This document shows positions 7,732 through 14,991 of a stretch of 20,050 nt of DNA, piece after piece. The DNA is taken from positions 1-20,050 of the forward strand of contig DASXIW010000213.1 in NCBI GenBank assembly GCA_036497785.1. Direction: 5' to 3'. The stretch's first letter is position 1. The number at the start of each line of letters is the position of its first letter. Under the pieces are notes generated by a model. That model worked only from the letters and a program-made list of their open reading frames with translations, was not told the origin of the DNA and ran no database searches. The position numbers and the translations under genes are program-made. This DNA is from DASXIW01 sp036497785 (GTDB taxonomy: Bacteria > Pseudomonadota > Alphaproteobacteria > Acetobacterales > Acetobacteraceae).

Positions 7732-9520
7732 TGACCACCTCCTTGTGCACGCGAATATCGGCGGGTGTTCCGCGCGCCAGCACTTTCCCCAGATTCAGCA
7801 CGGTGATCTGGTCGCAGATATCGAAGATCAGATCGGCATGATGCTCTACCAGCAGCACGCCCACGCCTTGTTGGCTGATCGCCTTGATCAGGCCGCCCAG
7901 CCGCTTGATCTCCTCGGCAGACAAGCCGGCCGCTGGCTCGTCCAGCAGCAGCAGGGCAGGATGCAGCATCAGTCCCCGCGCGATCTCGAGGAAGCGCAGC
8001 TCGCTATGCTGCAACCGGTCCGCCCGCACGCTCTCCAGCCCGTGCAGCCCGACGGCGCGCAGCGCCAGCCGCGCCGTCTTCCGGATCGCCCGCTCGTCGC
8101 GCAGCGATCGCGGCAGGGACAGCATTGCCTCGATGAAACTGGCCTGGCCCGTGATGGTGCCGCCCACCATCACGTTCTCCAGCACCGATGCCTCGCCGAT
8201 GATGCGCGGCGTCTGGAAGGTGCGGCACACGCCGCGCGCGGCCCGCAGGACCGGCAGGCCCGCGGGCAGATTGGTCCCGCCCAGCGCCAGCCGGCCTTGC
8301 TGCGGCCGGAAATAGCCGGAGATGACATTCAGTGTGGTCGTCTTGCCGCTGCCGTTCGGGCCGATCAGCCCGTGCACCTGGCCGGGCTGCACGGACAGAT
8401 CCAGGCCGTCAATCGCCCTGACGCCGCCGAAGCTCAGCACCACGCCCTCCAACTCCAGCCCTTCGGCCGGACGGGTTGTCGCGAGCAGTTCGGTCAACGC
8501 GCCGAGTTGCGGCAGGATCACCCGATTATCCGCCAGCTTGCGCCGATTGTGGAAATCCAGCAGTGACGAAATGCCGCCGGGGATCACCAGCACGATGACC
8601 AGCAGCAGCGCCGCGTAGACGAAGGTGGACCAGGCCGCCAGCGACGCCGCGACTTCGGGCAGCAGCGTCAGCAGCACCGTGCCGAGCAGCGGGCCCAGAA
8701 TGGAGCCACGGCCGCCGATCAGCACCGCGATGAAGAACAGCAGCGACAGATCGAAGGTGAAGGCATCGGGCGTGATATAGGTCTGCAGGCTGGCGAACAG
8801 CCCCCCGGCAATGCCAGCCACCGCACCCGCGAACAAAAATACGCTGACCAGCAAAGCCGGTTTGGCGATCCCGCTCGCCTCCGCCGCGACATCGGCATCG
8901 CGGGTCGCGACCAATGCGCGGCCGAACCGGCTGCGCGCAAGGTTGGCGGTCAGCCATGTGCAGATCGCTGCCAGACCCAGGCACAGGCCGTAGAGCCCCC
9001 AGGCCGTGTCGAACGGCGCCGGCAGGCTGGGGCCGGACAGGCCGATGCCCCCGCCGGTCACGCTCTGCCAGCCCAGCGCTACCTGGGTGACGATGGTGGC
9101 GAAGCCGAGCGTGGTCATCGCGAAATAGAAGGTGCGCAGCCGCAGCGCCGGTAATCCGACCACCACCCCCACCAACGCGCCGACCACACCGGCGACGCCG
9201 AGCGCCGCGAAAGGCGGCACCGGGGGCAGCACATTGCCCGCCGCCAACACGCTCGCCGTGTAGGAACCGACGGCGAACAGCGCGACATAGCCGATCGCCA
9301 GCTGGCCGGCGAAACCCACGATCAGGTTCAGGCCGGACACCAGGATCCAGTAGATCGCTGCCCGGGTGGCGATAAGCGCCCAATAATCGTTCCCGGTCAG
9401 CGGCACCAGCATCGCGAGAACCAGTATCGCCAGGAATGGCAGCACCCGGGCCAAACCGCCCAGCCTCGTGCGGCGCAAATCGTCTGACGGTGCGGAGAGG
9501 ACCCGTTCGCCCATGGCCAT
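7712..9520 (-). CDS. Fused permease-ATPase of a Liv-type ABC importer (LivM-LivG fusion)
   Basis: This is a 602-residue protein. The first ~320 residues are a LivM-type permease with eight or more hydrophobic segments and the LivM motifs LNLIVGFAGQLAIGYVALFA and FGRALVATRDADVAAEASGI. After a short linker (about 325-355) comes a LivG-type ATPase with Walker A GPNGSGKT, Q-loop RTFQTPRI, Walker B LLLLDEPAAGLSAEE and the switch histidine in LLVEHHADLI. The ABC signature is unusual: where LivG normally has an LSYGQ- or LPYGD-like motif, this protein reads LQHSE (8000-8014) before LRFLEIARGL. LivMG fusions are known in alpha- and betaproteobacteria. I prefer the ATG at 9520, which has GGAGG 5 nt upstream. 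A GTG at 9523 would give a 4-nt overlap with livH and one extra residue. Confidence 0.93.
   Translation of the reverse strand: MAMGERVLSAPSDDLRRTRLGGLARVLPFLAILVLAMLVPLTGNDYWALIATRAAIYWILVSGLNLIVGFAGQLAIGYVALFAVGSYTASVLAAGNVLPPVPPFAALGVAGVVGALVGVVVGLPALRLRTFYFAMTTLGFATIVTQVALGWQSVTGGGIGLSGPSLPAPFDTAWGLYGLCLGLAAICTWLTANLARSRFGRALVATRDADVAAEASGIAKPALLVSVFLFAGAVAGIAGGLFASLQTYITPDAFTFDLSLLFFIAVLIGGRGSILGPLLGTVLLTLLPEVAASLAAWSTFVYAALLLVIVLVIPGGISSLLDFHNRRKLADNRVILPQLGALTELLATTRPAEGLELEGVVLSFGGVRAIDGLDLSVQPGQVHGLIGPNGSGKTTTLNVISGYFRPQQGRLALGGTNLPAGLPVLRAARGVCRTFQTPRIIGEASVLENVMVGGTITGQASFIEAMLSLPRSLRDERAIRKTARLALRAVGLHGLESVRADRLQHSELRFLEIARGLMLHPALLLLDEPAAGLSAEEIKRLGGLIKAISQQGVGVLLVEHHADLIFDICDQITVLNLGKVLARGTPADIRVHKEVVSAYLGA
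8000..8014 (-). other. Degenerate ABC signature motif (LQHSE) in the LivG half
   Basis: The five codons TTG CAG CAT AGC GAG replace the expected LSGGQ-like motif, while the following LRFLEIARGL is conserved. The central glycine that contacts the ATP gamma-phosphate region is serine here. The partner LivF keeps LSGGQ, so only one of the two composite ATP sites would have a canonical signature. Confidence 0.7.
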
Positions 9521-10377
9521 CACACCCTCCGCGAGGCCGGAGCGCCGAACAGCCCCTGCGGCGCCACCAGCAGCACGACGATGAACAGGATGAACACGGC
9601 CACCGAGGAGAATATCCCGCCTACCGTGAAGTTCGCTGCCTGTTGGAACAATCCCAGCGCCAGACCGCCGATGATCGCGCCGCGATTATTGCCTAGGCCG
9701 CCCAGGGCGACCGGGATGAAGCCGTAGAAATTCAGCAGCGGGCCATTGGCGAAGAACGCCAGCAGCAACTGTCCACCGGAAAAGCCCGCCAGCGCGCCCA
9801 CCGCACCCGCCAGCGCGTAGCTCGCCACCCGCAATGTCCGTTCCGGCAGGCCGAGCGCGCGGGCGGCGAAATTATCTTCCGCCACCGCCAGGAAGGCGCG
9901 CCCCACCAGCGTCCGGTGATACAGGAATTCCAGAGCGGTGATCGTCACCGCGCAGGTCGCCACCGGTAGCCAGTATTTCTCGTCCCACACGCCGCTGCCG
10001 ATATTGAGCAGCCGCGGGAAGGCCTGCGGCTCCGTGCTCCATTCGATGGCCGTCAGCTGCTGGATCAGCAGCGCGAAGGCCAGGGTGGTCAAAACATAGA
10101 GATGCTGGTCGAGGCTTTTCAGCACCGGCCGGACCGCCACGAACTCCGTGAGCACGCCAACCATCGCGCACATCAGCAGGGTCAGCGGCAGGGCCAGCAC
10201 CAGCGGCAGGCCAAGCCGCAGCATCAATAGCGACCCGAACACGCCGCCGAGCATGCCCAGCTGCCCGGCGGTGAAGCTCATCACGCGCGAAGTGGCGAAC
10301 ATCGTGTTGTAGGTGATGCCGATGAGCGCGTAGACCGCGCCCATCGCCAGGCCCGAAGCGATGATGGAAGAGAACAT
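9520..10377 (-). CDS. livH: Branched-chain-amino-acid-type ABC transporter permease (LivH type)
   Basis: This is a 285-residue polytopic inner-membrane protein. It opens with the LivH-type FSSIIASGLAMGAVYALIGI helix and contains SFTAGQLGMLGGVFGS, the coupling-loop region VGRAFLAVAEDNFAARALGL and a C-terminal ALGGLGNNRGAIIGGLALGL segment, all typical of LivH. It pairs with the LivM half of the downstream fusion to form the pore. The start ATG (10377-10375) lies 11 nt after the receptor stop, with only a weak GGGCGGG ribosome site, so it probably depends on translation from the upstream gene. Its TGA overlaps the start of livMG. Confidence 0.94.
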   Translation of the reverse strand: MFSSIIASGLAMGAVYALIGITYNTMFATSRVMSFTAGQLGMLGGVFGSLLMLRLGLPLVLALPLTLLMCAMVGVLTEFVAVRPVLKSLDQHLYVLTTLAFALLIQQLTAIEWSTEPQAFPRLLNIGSGVWDEKYWLPVATCAVTITALEFLYHRTLVGRAFLAVAEDNFAARALGLPERTLRVASYALAGAVGALAGFSGGQLLLAFFANGPLLNFYGFIPVALGGLGNNRGAIIGGLALGLFQQAANFTVGGIFSSVAVFILFIVVLLVAPQGLFGAPASRRV

Positions 10378-10388
10378 GAACCCGCCCG

Positions 10389-11588
10389 TCAGCTATAGCC
10401 CGGTGCCAACGCGAACGAGCCGGACTTCGCCGAATTCGCAGCCGACATCACCACATCCTCCGTCGGGTAGCCGTTATGCTCGGTCTTGGTGAAGGTGTAG
10501 GTGCCGAAATAGCCGGGATATTTGGTCAGCCCGTCCCAATAGCCGATGATGGCCTGGCTTGACGTCGAGCCGGTGGTGCCCACCGCCTGCGCCACGAGGT
10601 TGATGGCATCGACCCCGGCCGAAACCCACCACAGCAGCGAGTCCGACAGGTTCACCTTGCCCTGCAGCTTGTCCACCAATTCCTGGCTATGCGCCGGCAG
10701 CGCGCCTTTGGAATCGTAGCTGCAGCTGCGATAGCCGACCGCATACACCTTGTCCCAGTTCGAGGGTTTGGCGAGCAGCCCTGCGATGTCGCCGGACGCC
10801 ATCGAGGGATGGCCGACGAATGGAACGTCCCATCCCATCGTCGCGCGGGTGTTCAGCAGCCGCGCCACCATGCCGGTGGACACGCTCCACACCACGATCG
10901 CCTGGGCGCCGCCGTCGCGCGCGCGCAGCATGTCGGCGGTCATGTCCGGCTGCGTCGCGTCGATATTCGCCTGGGTGGCGATCTCGGCGCCCGCCTTCTT
11001 GAAGCCGGCCACCGAGGCGTTCACCGCGGTCACGCCATAGCCGGTGGTGTCGCCAATGACGGTGACTTTCTTTACCTTCAGTATGTCGAGACAATAGTTG
11101 CGCACCGCGTCGTCCCATTGCTGGTTGGCCGGGGCGATGCGGAACGCGTTCGGATATTTTTTCGGGTCGATCAGGCTGTCCGTCACGCAAGGATGGATGC
11201 TGGGCATCTTGTTGCGCGCCATGATCGCCGTCACCGCCAGCGATTCTCCGGAATTGGTCGGCCCCCAGATCGCATCCACCTTCAGCTGGCTGATCATCTC
11301 CTGCGTGGCGTTCACCGCCTTGGTCGGGTCGCCCTGCGTGTCGCGGGTGACGATCTCGATCTTGCGTCCCTTCACGCCGCCGGCCGCGTTGATCGCGTCC
11401 GTCGCGAACATCACGCCGCGGTTGAAGCCGATCGCCGGCGCCGAACTGGCGCCCGTGAGCGAGGCGAGCCAGCCGATGCGGATCGGCGCGCTCTGCGCGA
11501 TCGCCGGTTTGGCCAGCCCGAGCACGGAGGTGCCGAGGGCCGAGGTGGCAATCGCGCCCAGCGCGACCGAACGGCGAGTGAGATTCAT
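10389..11588 (-). CDS. ABC transporter substrate-binding protein of the Liv type (Peripla_BP_6)
   Basis: This is a 399-residue periplasmic receptor. The N-terminus NLTRRSVALGAIATSALG has a twin-arginine-like motif, and cleavage is likely after KPAIAQ (about residue 32). The mature protein begins IRIGWLASLTGASSAPA, followed by GVMFATDAINAAGGVKGRKIEI, the usual type I receptor opening. It feeds ligand to LivH/LivM. The ATG at 11588-11586 is chosen because a GGAGG (11598-11594) lies 5 nt upstream. A longer reading frame reaching 11648 would put about 20 charged residues before the export signal. Family 6 receptors bind branched-chain amino acids, amides, urea, aromatic acids and other small acids. 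Its place beside an enolase-family enzyme suggests a hydroxy acid, sugar acid or aromatic acid, but this is inference. Confidence 0.93.
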   Translation of the reverse strand: MNLTRRSVALGAIATSALGTSVLGLAKPAIAQSAPIRIGWLASLTGASSAPAIGFNRGVMFATDAINAAGGVKGRKIEIVTRDTQGDPTKAVNATQEMISQLKVDAIWGPTNSGESLAVTAIMARNKMPSIHPCVTDSLIDPKKYPNAFRIAPANQQWDDAVRNYCLDILKVKKVTVIGDTTGYGVTAVNASVAGFKKAGAEIATQANIDATQPDMTADMLRARDGGAQAIVVWSVSTGMVARLLNTRATMGWDVPFVGHPSMASGDIAGLLAKPSNWDKVYAVGYRSCSYDSKGALPAHSQELVDKLQGKVNLSDSLLWWVSAGVDAINLVAQAVGTTGSTSSQAIIGYWDGLTKYPGYFGTYTFTKTEHNGYPTEDVVMSAANSAKSGSFALAPGYS

Positions 11589-11697
11589 GCGATCCTCCCT
11601 GAAGGTTTTCATTGTTGCAGCCAGATCCCGTCTTCGTGCGGGCAGCATATCATCTTCATGAGTCCGTCAGCACGCGCGACGCGAGGCGCATGATGGG

Positions 11698-12786
11698 TTA
11701 GCCGCAGGACGCCAGATGGCCGATATAATCCTGGTTGAAGGTAAAACCCCAGCCCGGCCGCTCCGGCACCAGAGCCTGACCGTCCTCGAACACCAGCGCC
11801 TCGTTGTACAGCGGCGAGAACCATGGCATGTATTCGAGGAAGCTTGAATTGGCCAGCCCGCCCAGCACCTGGATGCTGGTCTCCGGGAACAGATGGCTGG
11901 AGACCGCGATGTCGTGGCTCTCCGCCATGTGCCCCACCCGCACGAACTCGCTCACCCCGCCCACGCGCTGCAGGTCCGGCATCAGTATATCGGCGGAGCG
12001 TAGCTCGATCATGCGGCGGAAGCCGTAGCGCGTGTATTCCGTCTCGCCACTGGCGATCGGCGTGTCGAGCGCGGCGGCGACGCGGGCGAGCCCGTCCAGA
12101 TCCCAGGCCGGCAGCGGCTCCTCGAACCAGGTCAGGTCGAATTCCTCCAGCATGCGGCCCAGCCTGATCGCCTGCGCCTCATCCAGCCCCTGATTGGAAT
12201 CGGCCATCAGCCGGATGCCGGGCCCGATCGCCTCGCGCACCGCCCGCACCCGGGCGATGTCGGCACGCGGATCGGGCAGTCCCAGCCGCATCTTCATCGC
12301 CGTGAAGCCCGCTTGCATGAAGCGACGCGCCTCCGCCTGCAATTCGTCGATGCTGCGCGACAGCCACAGCCCACCGCTGTGATAGGCTGGCAGCCGATCC
12401 TTGGCGCCGCCCAGCAACCGGTAGATAGGCAATCCCACGGTTTTGCCCAAGGCATCCCACAACGCGCCGTCGATCGCCGATATCCCGACCACCGCGACGC
12501 CCTTGTGGCCGATGAAGTTATTGTCCTTCCAGGCCCGCCCCCAGAATCCGGCGATATGGCCGGCATCGCGGCCGATCACCAGCTCGGCCAACTCGTCGAT
12601 CATCTGGCGCAGCACCCGGGTGCGCCGATTATTCAACGTGAAAATCAGATTTTCGCCGGTAACGCCGCCATCCGTGCGCAACGTGACCAGGATGCAGCCC
12701 AAACTGCCGATCATGCCCAACGCGCTGCCAATCGGCGCGTCCAGCTTCACCAGCACAGGGCGGGTCTCAACGGCCGTCACTTTCAT
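11698..12786 (-). CDS. Enolase-superfamily enzyme, mandelate racemase/muconate lactonizing family (KxR variant)
   Basis: This is a 362-residue enzyme with an N-terminal capping domain (about 1-125) and a C-terminal barrel. Metal ligands are Asp196 (MADSNQ), Glu222 (WFEEPL) and Glu248 (ASGETEY). The His-Asp dyad is Asp271 (LMPDLQRVGG) and His298 (SSHLFPE), and Glu318 is the further acid. From my memory of mandelate racemase (Lys164, Lys166, Asp195, Glu221, Glu247, Asp270, His297, Glu317), every one maps at +1 except Lys166, which is Arg167 here (AMKMRLG). The family abstracts a proton alpha to a carboxylate with Mg2+. With His298 intact and the second Lys lost, a one-sided reaction such as acid-sugar dehydration or cycloisomerisation is more likely than racemisation. 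The substrate is unknown. It is the first gene of the liv-type operon and ends in TAA. The start ATG has only a weak GCGGAAA site upstream. Confidence 0.92.
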   Translation of the reverse strand: MKVTAVETRPVLVKLDAPIGSALGMIGSLGCILVTLRTDGGVTGENLIFTLNNRRTRVLRQMIDELAELVIGRDAGHIAGFWGRAWKDNNFIGHKGVAVVGISAIDGALWDALGKTVGLPIYRLLGGAKDRLPAYHSGGLWLSRSIDELQAEARRFMQAGFTAMKMRLGLPDPRADIARVRAVREAIGPGIRLMADSNQGLDEAQAIRLGRMLEEFDLTWFEEPLPAWDLDGLARVAAALDTPIASGETEYTRYGFRRMIELRSADILMPDLQRVGGVSEFVRVGHMAESHDIAVSSHLFPETSIQVLGGLANSSFLEYMPWFSPLYNEALVFEDGQALVPERPGWGFTFNQDYIGHLASCG

Positions 12787-12900
12787 GCGCGTGTTTCCGC
12801 CATGGTGAAGGGCAGCGATATGAGTGAGGTTTTGACGGCGATGACCCGCATGGACGCTCCCAGGCTTATTTGTTGAGGCGGAAGCTAGGGTGTCACCGAG

Positions 12901-12936
12901 TTAAGCTCTAGGCCCTCCAACTTAATTCAATATAAG
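12901..12936. promoter_or_regulatory. Inverted repeats in the lysR/enolase divergent intergenic region (candidate LysR box)
   Basis: CTTA (12921-12924) and TAAG (12933-12936) form an inverted repeat with an A/T-rich 8-nt centre, fitting the T-N11-A rule for LysR operators. A second, wider pair, TTAAG (12901-12905) and CTTAA (12921-12925), shares the middle arm. TATAAG at 12931-12936 could also act as a -10 element, but that would start the lysR transcript almost at its ATG. This A/T-rich patch stands out within the 158-base gap between 12787 and 12944. The motif is short, so chance is possible. Confidence 0.45.
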
Positions 12937-12944
12937 CTGAGCTG

Positions 12945-12974
12945 ATGCCCCTCTCGCTTCGACAATAGGAAGTC
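12945..12974 (+). other. Amber-interrupted original start of the LysR-family gene
   Basis: From the ATG at 12945 the frame reads M-P-L-S-L-R-Q, then TAG (12966-12968), then E-V-V-H-A-V and on without a stop into the regulator. LysR-family proteins typically begin LRQLEVFxAV, so TAG stands exactly where the leucine codon TTG (or similar) is expected. A single T-to-A change would explain it. TAG is also the natural stop of the dppC-type gene at 6970-6972, which argues against TAG being read as sense here. Confidence 0.85.
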
Positions 12975-13853
12975 GTGCACGCCGTCTGCCGGCATGGTTC
13001 GGTCACGACGGCGGCCGCGGCGCTGGATATCTCCCAACCCGCCGTCAGCATGCTGCTGCGCGACTGCGCCCACATCGCCGGCTTCCCGCTATTCCTGCGC
13101 CGCCAGGGGCGCCTGCAGCCCACCGCCGAGATGCGCGCGCTGCTGGCGGAGCTGGACCGGGTGTTCGAGGGCATCGAGCGCATGGGCCGGCTGTTGCAGG
13201 ACATGCGTGACACCAGCATCGGCAGCGTGCAGATCGCCGCTACCCCGGCGATCGCCGACCATCTGCTGCCGTCGGCGATCGCGGCGTTCCAGGCGGCCCG
13301 GCCGCGCATCCAGGTTGCCATCCGGGCGATGGACAATCTGGGGGTTATCGAAACCGTGACGGATGAGCGGGTGGATTTCGGGCTGGTGCTGACCCCGCTC
13401 GGCCAGCCGGAGGCGCGGCTGGTGCGGCTATGCACTGGCCCGCTGGTTTGCGTGGTGCCGGTTGGGCATCCTCTGGCCACGCGCGGGGCGGTGGGCCCCG
13501 GCGACCTTGCGCCCTATCCGCTGATTTCCTTCAGCCGCAGCCTGCCATTGGGCGACCTGGTCGAGACCGCGTTCCGCCAGGCCGGGGTGGCCCGGCGGAT
13601 TGGGCTGGAGGTCAACCAATCCTCGGTTGCCTGCGCGCTGGCGCGGGCCGGGGCCGGGGTCGCTGTGATTGACCCGTTCCTGCTGATGGACCCGCGCGAT
13701 CATGGCGTGGTTGTTTTGACGCTGCTGCCGGTGACGGAAGTCAGCGCCCAGGCGCTGATACCGCGCACGGCCACGCTTTCCCGCCCGGCGGCGATGCTGC
13801 TGGCGACGATTCGCCGCACTGCGCTGAACGCGCAGCGCGACTGCATGTGCTGA
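12975..13853 (+). CDS. LysR-family transcriptional regulator, N-terminus lost to a nonsense codon (possible pseudogene)
   Basis: From the GTG at 12975 the frame gives 292 residues. It contains the rest of a LysR winged helix-turn-helix (HAVCRHGSVTTAAAALDIS, then QPAVSMLLRDCAHIAG) and the wing GFPLFLRRQGRLQPT. A full effector domain follows, opening GSVQIAATPAIADHLLPSAI and including VDFGLVLTPLG and NQSSVACALARAGAGVAV. The family start lies upstream at 12945 and is separated by an amber codon, so the GTG product lacks about ten residues, including the start of the first DNA-binding helix. AGGAA lies 3 nt before the GTG, so weak re-initiation is conceivable. The intact rest suggests a recent mutation or a sequencing error. 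It is divergent from the enolase-liv operon and is its likely activator. Effector unknown. Confidence 0.85.
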   Translation: MHAVCRHGSVTTAAAALDISQPAVSMLLRDCAHIAGFPLFLRRQGRLQPTAEMRALLAELDRVFEGIERMGRLLQDMRDTSIGSVQIAATPAIADHLLPSAIAAFQAARPRIQVAIRAMDNLGVIETVTDERVDFGLVLTPLGQPEARLVRLCTGPLVCVVPVGHPLATRGAVGPGDLAPYPLISFSRSLPLGDLVETAFRQAGVARRIGLEVNQSSVACALARAGAGVAVIDPFLLMDPRDHGVVVLTLLPVTEVSAQALIPRTATLSRPAAMLLATIRRTALNAQRDCMC

Positions 13854-13873
13854 CAATCAGCGTTACGGCGGCC

Positions 13874-13909
13874 TTGACGTGGCGGTGGATTACTAGTATC
13901 CAAGGATAC
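13874..13909 (+). promoter_or_regulatory. Candidate promoter with overlapping palindromic operator for the sugar-acid operon
   Basis: TTGACG (13874-13879) is a good -35 element. At 17-nt spacing, TATCCA (13897-13902) is a poor but possible -10 element. The palindrome GTATCC-AA-GGATAC (13896-13909) covers this -10, which is ideal for repression. Read on the minus strand it is TTGTATCCTTGGATACTA, similar in form to sites of FadR/UxuR-like GntR regulators. A GntR/FCD protein is encoded within this operon at 17962. The link between that protein and this site is inferred. Confidence 0.5.
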
Positions 13910-13932
13910 AAGAAGCGGAGGAAACGAGCCCG

Positions 13933-14952
13933 ATGGTGGCAATCGCGGTCGAACGGCCCCACACATTGGCGTTGCGCGACGAGGCACCCCTCGATCCGGG
14001 GGCGGGGGATGTCGTCGTCGCCGTGCAGCGGGCCGGTATTTGCGGCTCGGACATGCATATCTTCCGCGGCTCGAATCCGTTCGCGAAATACCCGCGTATC
14101 ATCGGCCACGAGATGGCAGGCACGGTCGATGCGATCGGCGCGGATGTCCGTGGCCTGGCTGTGGGCGACCGCGTCGTTGTCGATCCCGTTATTTCCTGTG
14201 GCCATTGCTATCCGTGCCGGATCGGGCGGACCAATGTCTGCGCCAATCTCGAAGTGTTCGGCGTGCATCGCGATGGCGGGTTTCGCGACCGTATCGCTGT
14301 GCCGGCGGCCAATGCCATCAAGGTGTCGCGCGACCTGCCGGCAGAGATCGCGGCGTTGGCTGAGCCGTTCTCCATCGCCGCCAACGTGCTCTCCCGCACC
14401 GGCTGCACCGCCGAGGATGTGGTGCTGATCTATGGCGCGGGCACGGTCGGCATCACCGTATTGCAGGTTGCCAAGATGTTTGGCGCGCGCTGCATCGTCA
14501 CCGATCCGGATGGCGCGCGGCTGGAGCGGGCACGCGCCTTCGGGGCGGATGTCACGATCGATCCCACGCAGCAATCGCTCCCGGAGGTGGTGGCGGGCGA
14601 ACTTGGCGGGATTGGCCCGTCGCTTGTGATTGACGGCGCGGGGATTCCGGCCTTGCTGCTCGAAGCCTGCCGCGTGGCCTCGCCGGCCGGGCGGATCGGG
14701 CTGCTTGGCTTCTCGCCCGAGCCCTGCGCGGTAGTGCAACAGGAAATTGTCCGCAAGGAGCTCACCATCGTCGGATCGCGCCTCAATCGCCGGTTGTTGC
14801 CGCAGGTGGTGGGATGGCTGGAGAGCGGCCGGTTGCGGCCTGCCGCCATGATCACCCACAGCTTTGCCGCCGCCGATGCGCGCGCGGCGTTCGATCTTAT
14901 CGAGACGCATCCTGAGCAGACGGTGAAGGTGCAGCTCGTCTTCGGCGCCTGA
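13933..14952 (+). CDS. Zinc-dependent dehydrogenase of the L-gulonate/L-idonate/L-galactonate 5-dehydrogenase type (RspB/MDR family)
   Basis: This is a 339-residue medium-chain dehydrogenase. The catalytic zinc site includes Cys37 (GICGSDMH) and His59-Glu60 (IIGHEMAG); the structural zinc cysteines are Cys89, Cys92, Cys95 and Cys103. The Rossmann motif GAGTVG is at 168-173, and an Asp at 191 after VTDP-type strand 2 favours NAD+ over NADP+. The overall wording resembles E. coli RspB/LgoD and related hexonate dehydrogenases. Next to uxuA and uxuB, oxidation of L-gulonate to D-fructuronate is the best-fitting reaction. Other polyol or sugar-acid substrates remain possible. The ATG at 13933 has GGAGGAA 11 nt upstream, a slightly long spacing. 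It is the first gene of the operon. Confidence 0.88.
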   Translation: MVAIAVERPHTLALRDEAPLDPGAGDVVVAVQRAGICGSDMHIFRGSNPFAKYPRIIGHEMAGTVDAIGADVRGLAVGDRVVVDPVISCGHCYPCRIGRTNVCANLEVFGVHRDGGFRDRIAVPAANAIKVSRDLPAEIAALAEPFSIAANVLSRTGCTAEDVVLIYGAGTVGITVLQVAKMFGARCIVTDPDGARLERARAFGADVTIDPTQQSLPEVVAGELGGIGPSLVIDGAGIPALLLEACRVASPAGRIGLLGFSPEPCAVVQQEIVRKELTIVGSRLNRRLLPQVVGWLESGRLRPAAMITHSFAAADARAAFDLIETHPEQTVKVQLVFGA

Positions 14953-14991
14953 CCACGCACATCCGACGAACCCTAGGGAGAGACAGCGACA

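Noticed and set aside
11589..11697. Terminator or separate promoter between the enolase-family gene and the Liv receptor
   Set aside because: Only a weak 4-bp CCCG/CGGG stem and no clear -35/-10 pair are visible, so I treat the genes as one operon.
12966..12968. TAG as a recoded sense codon (pyrrolysine or suppressor reading)
   Set aside because: The dppC-type gene uses TAG as its ordinary stop, and a position-matched leucine codon one base away makes a simple nonsense change or read error far likelier.
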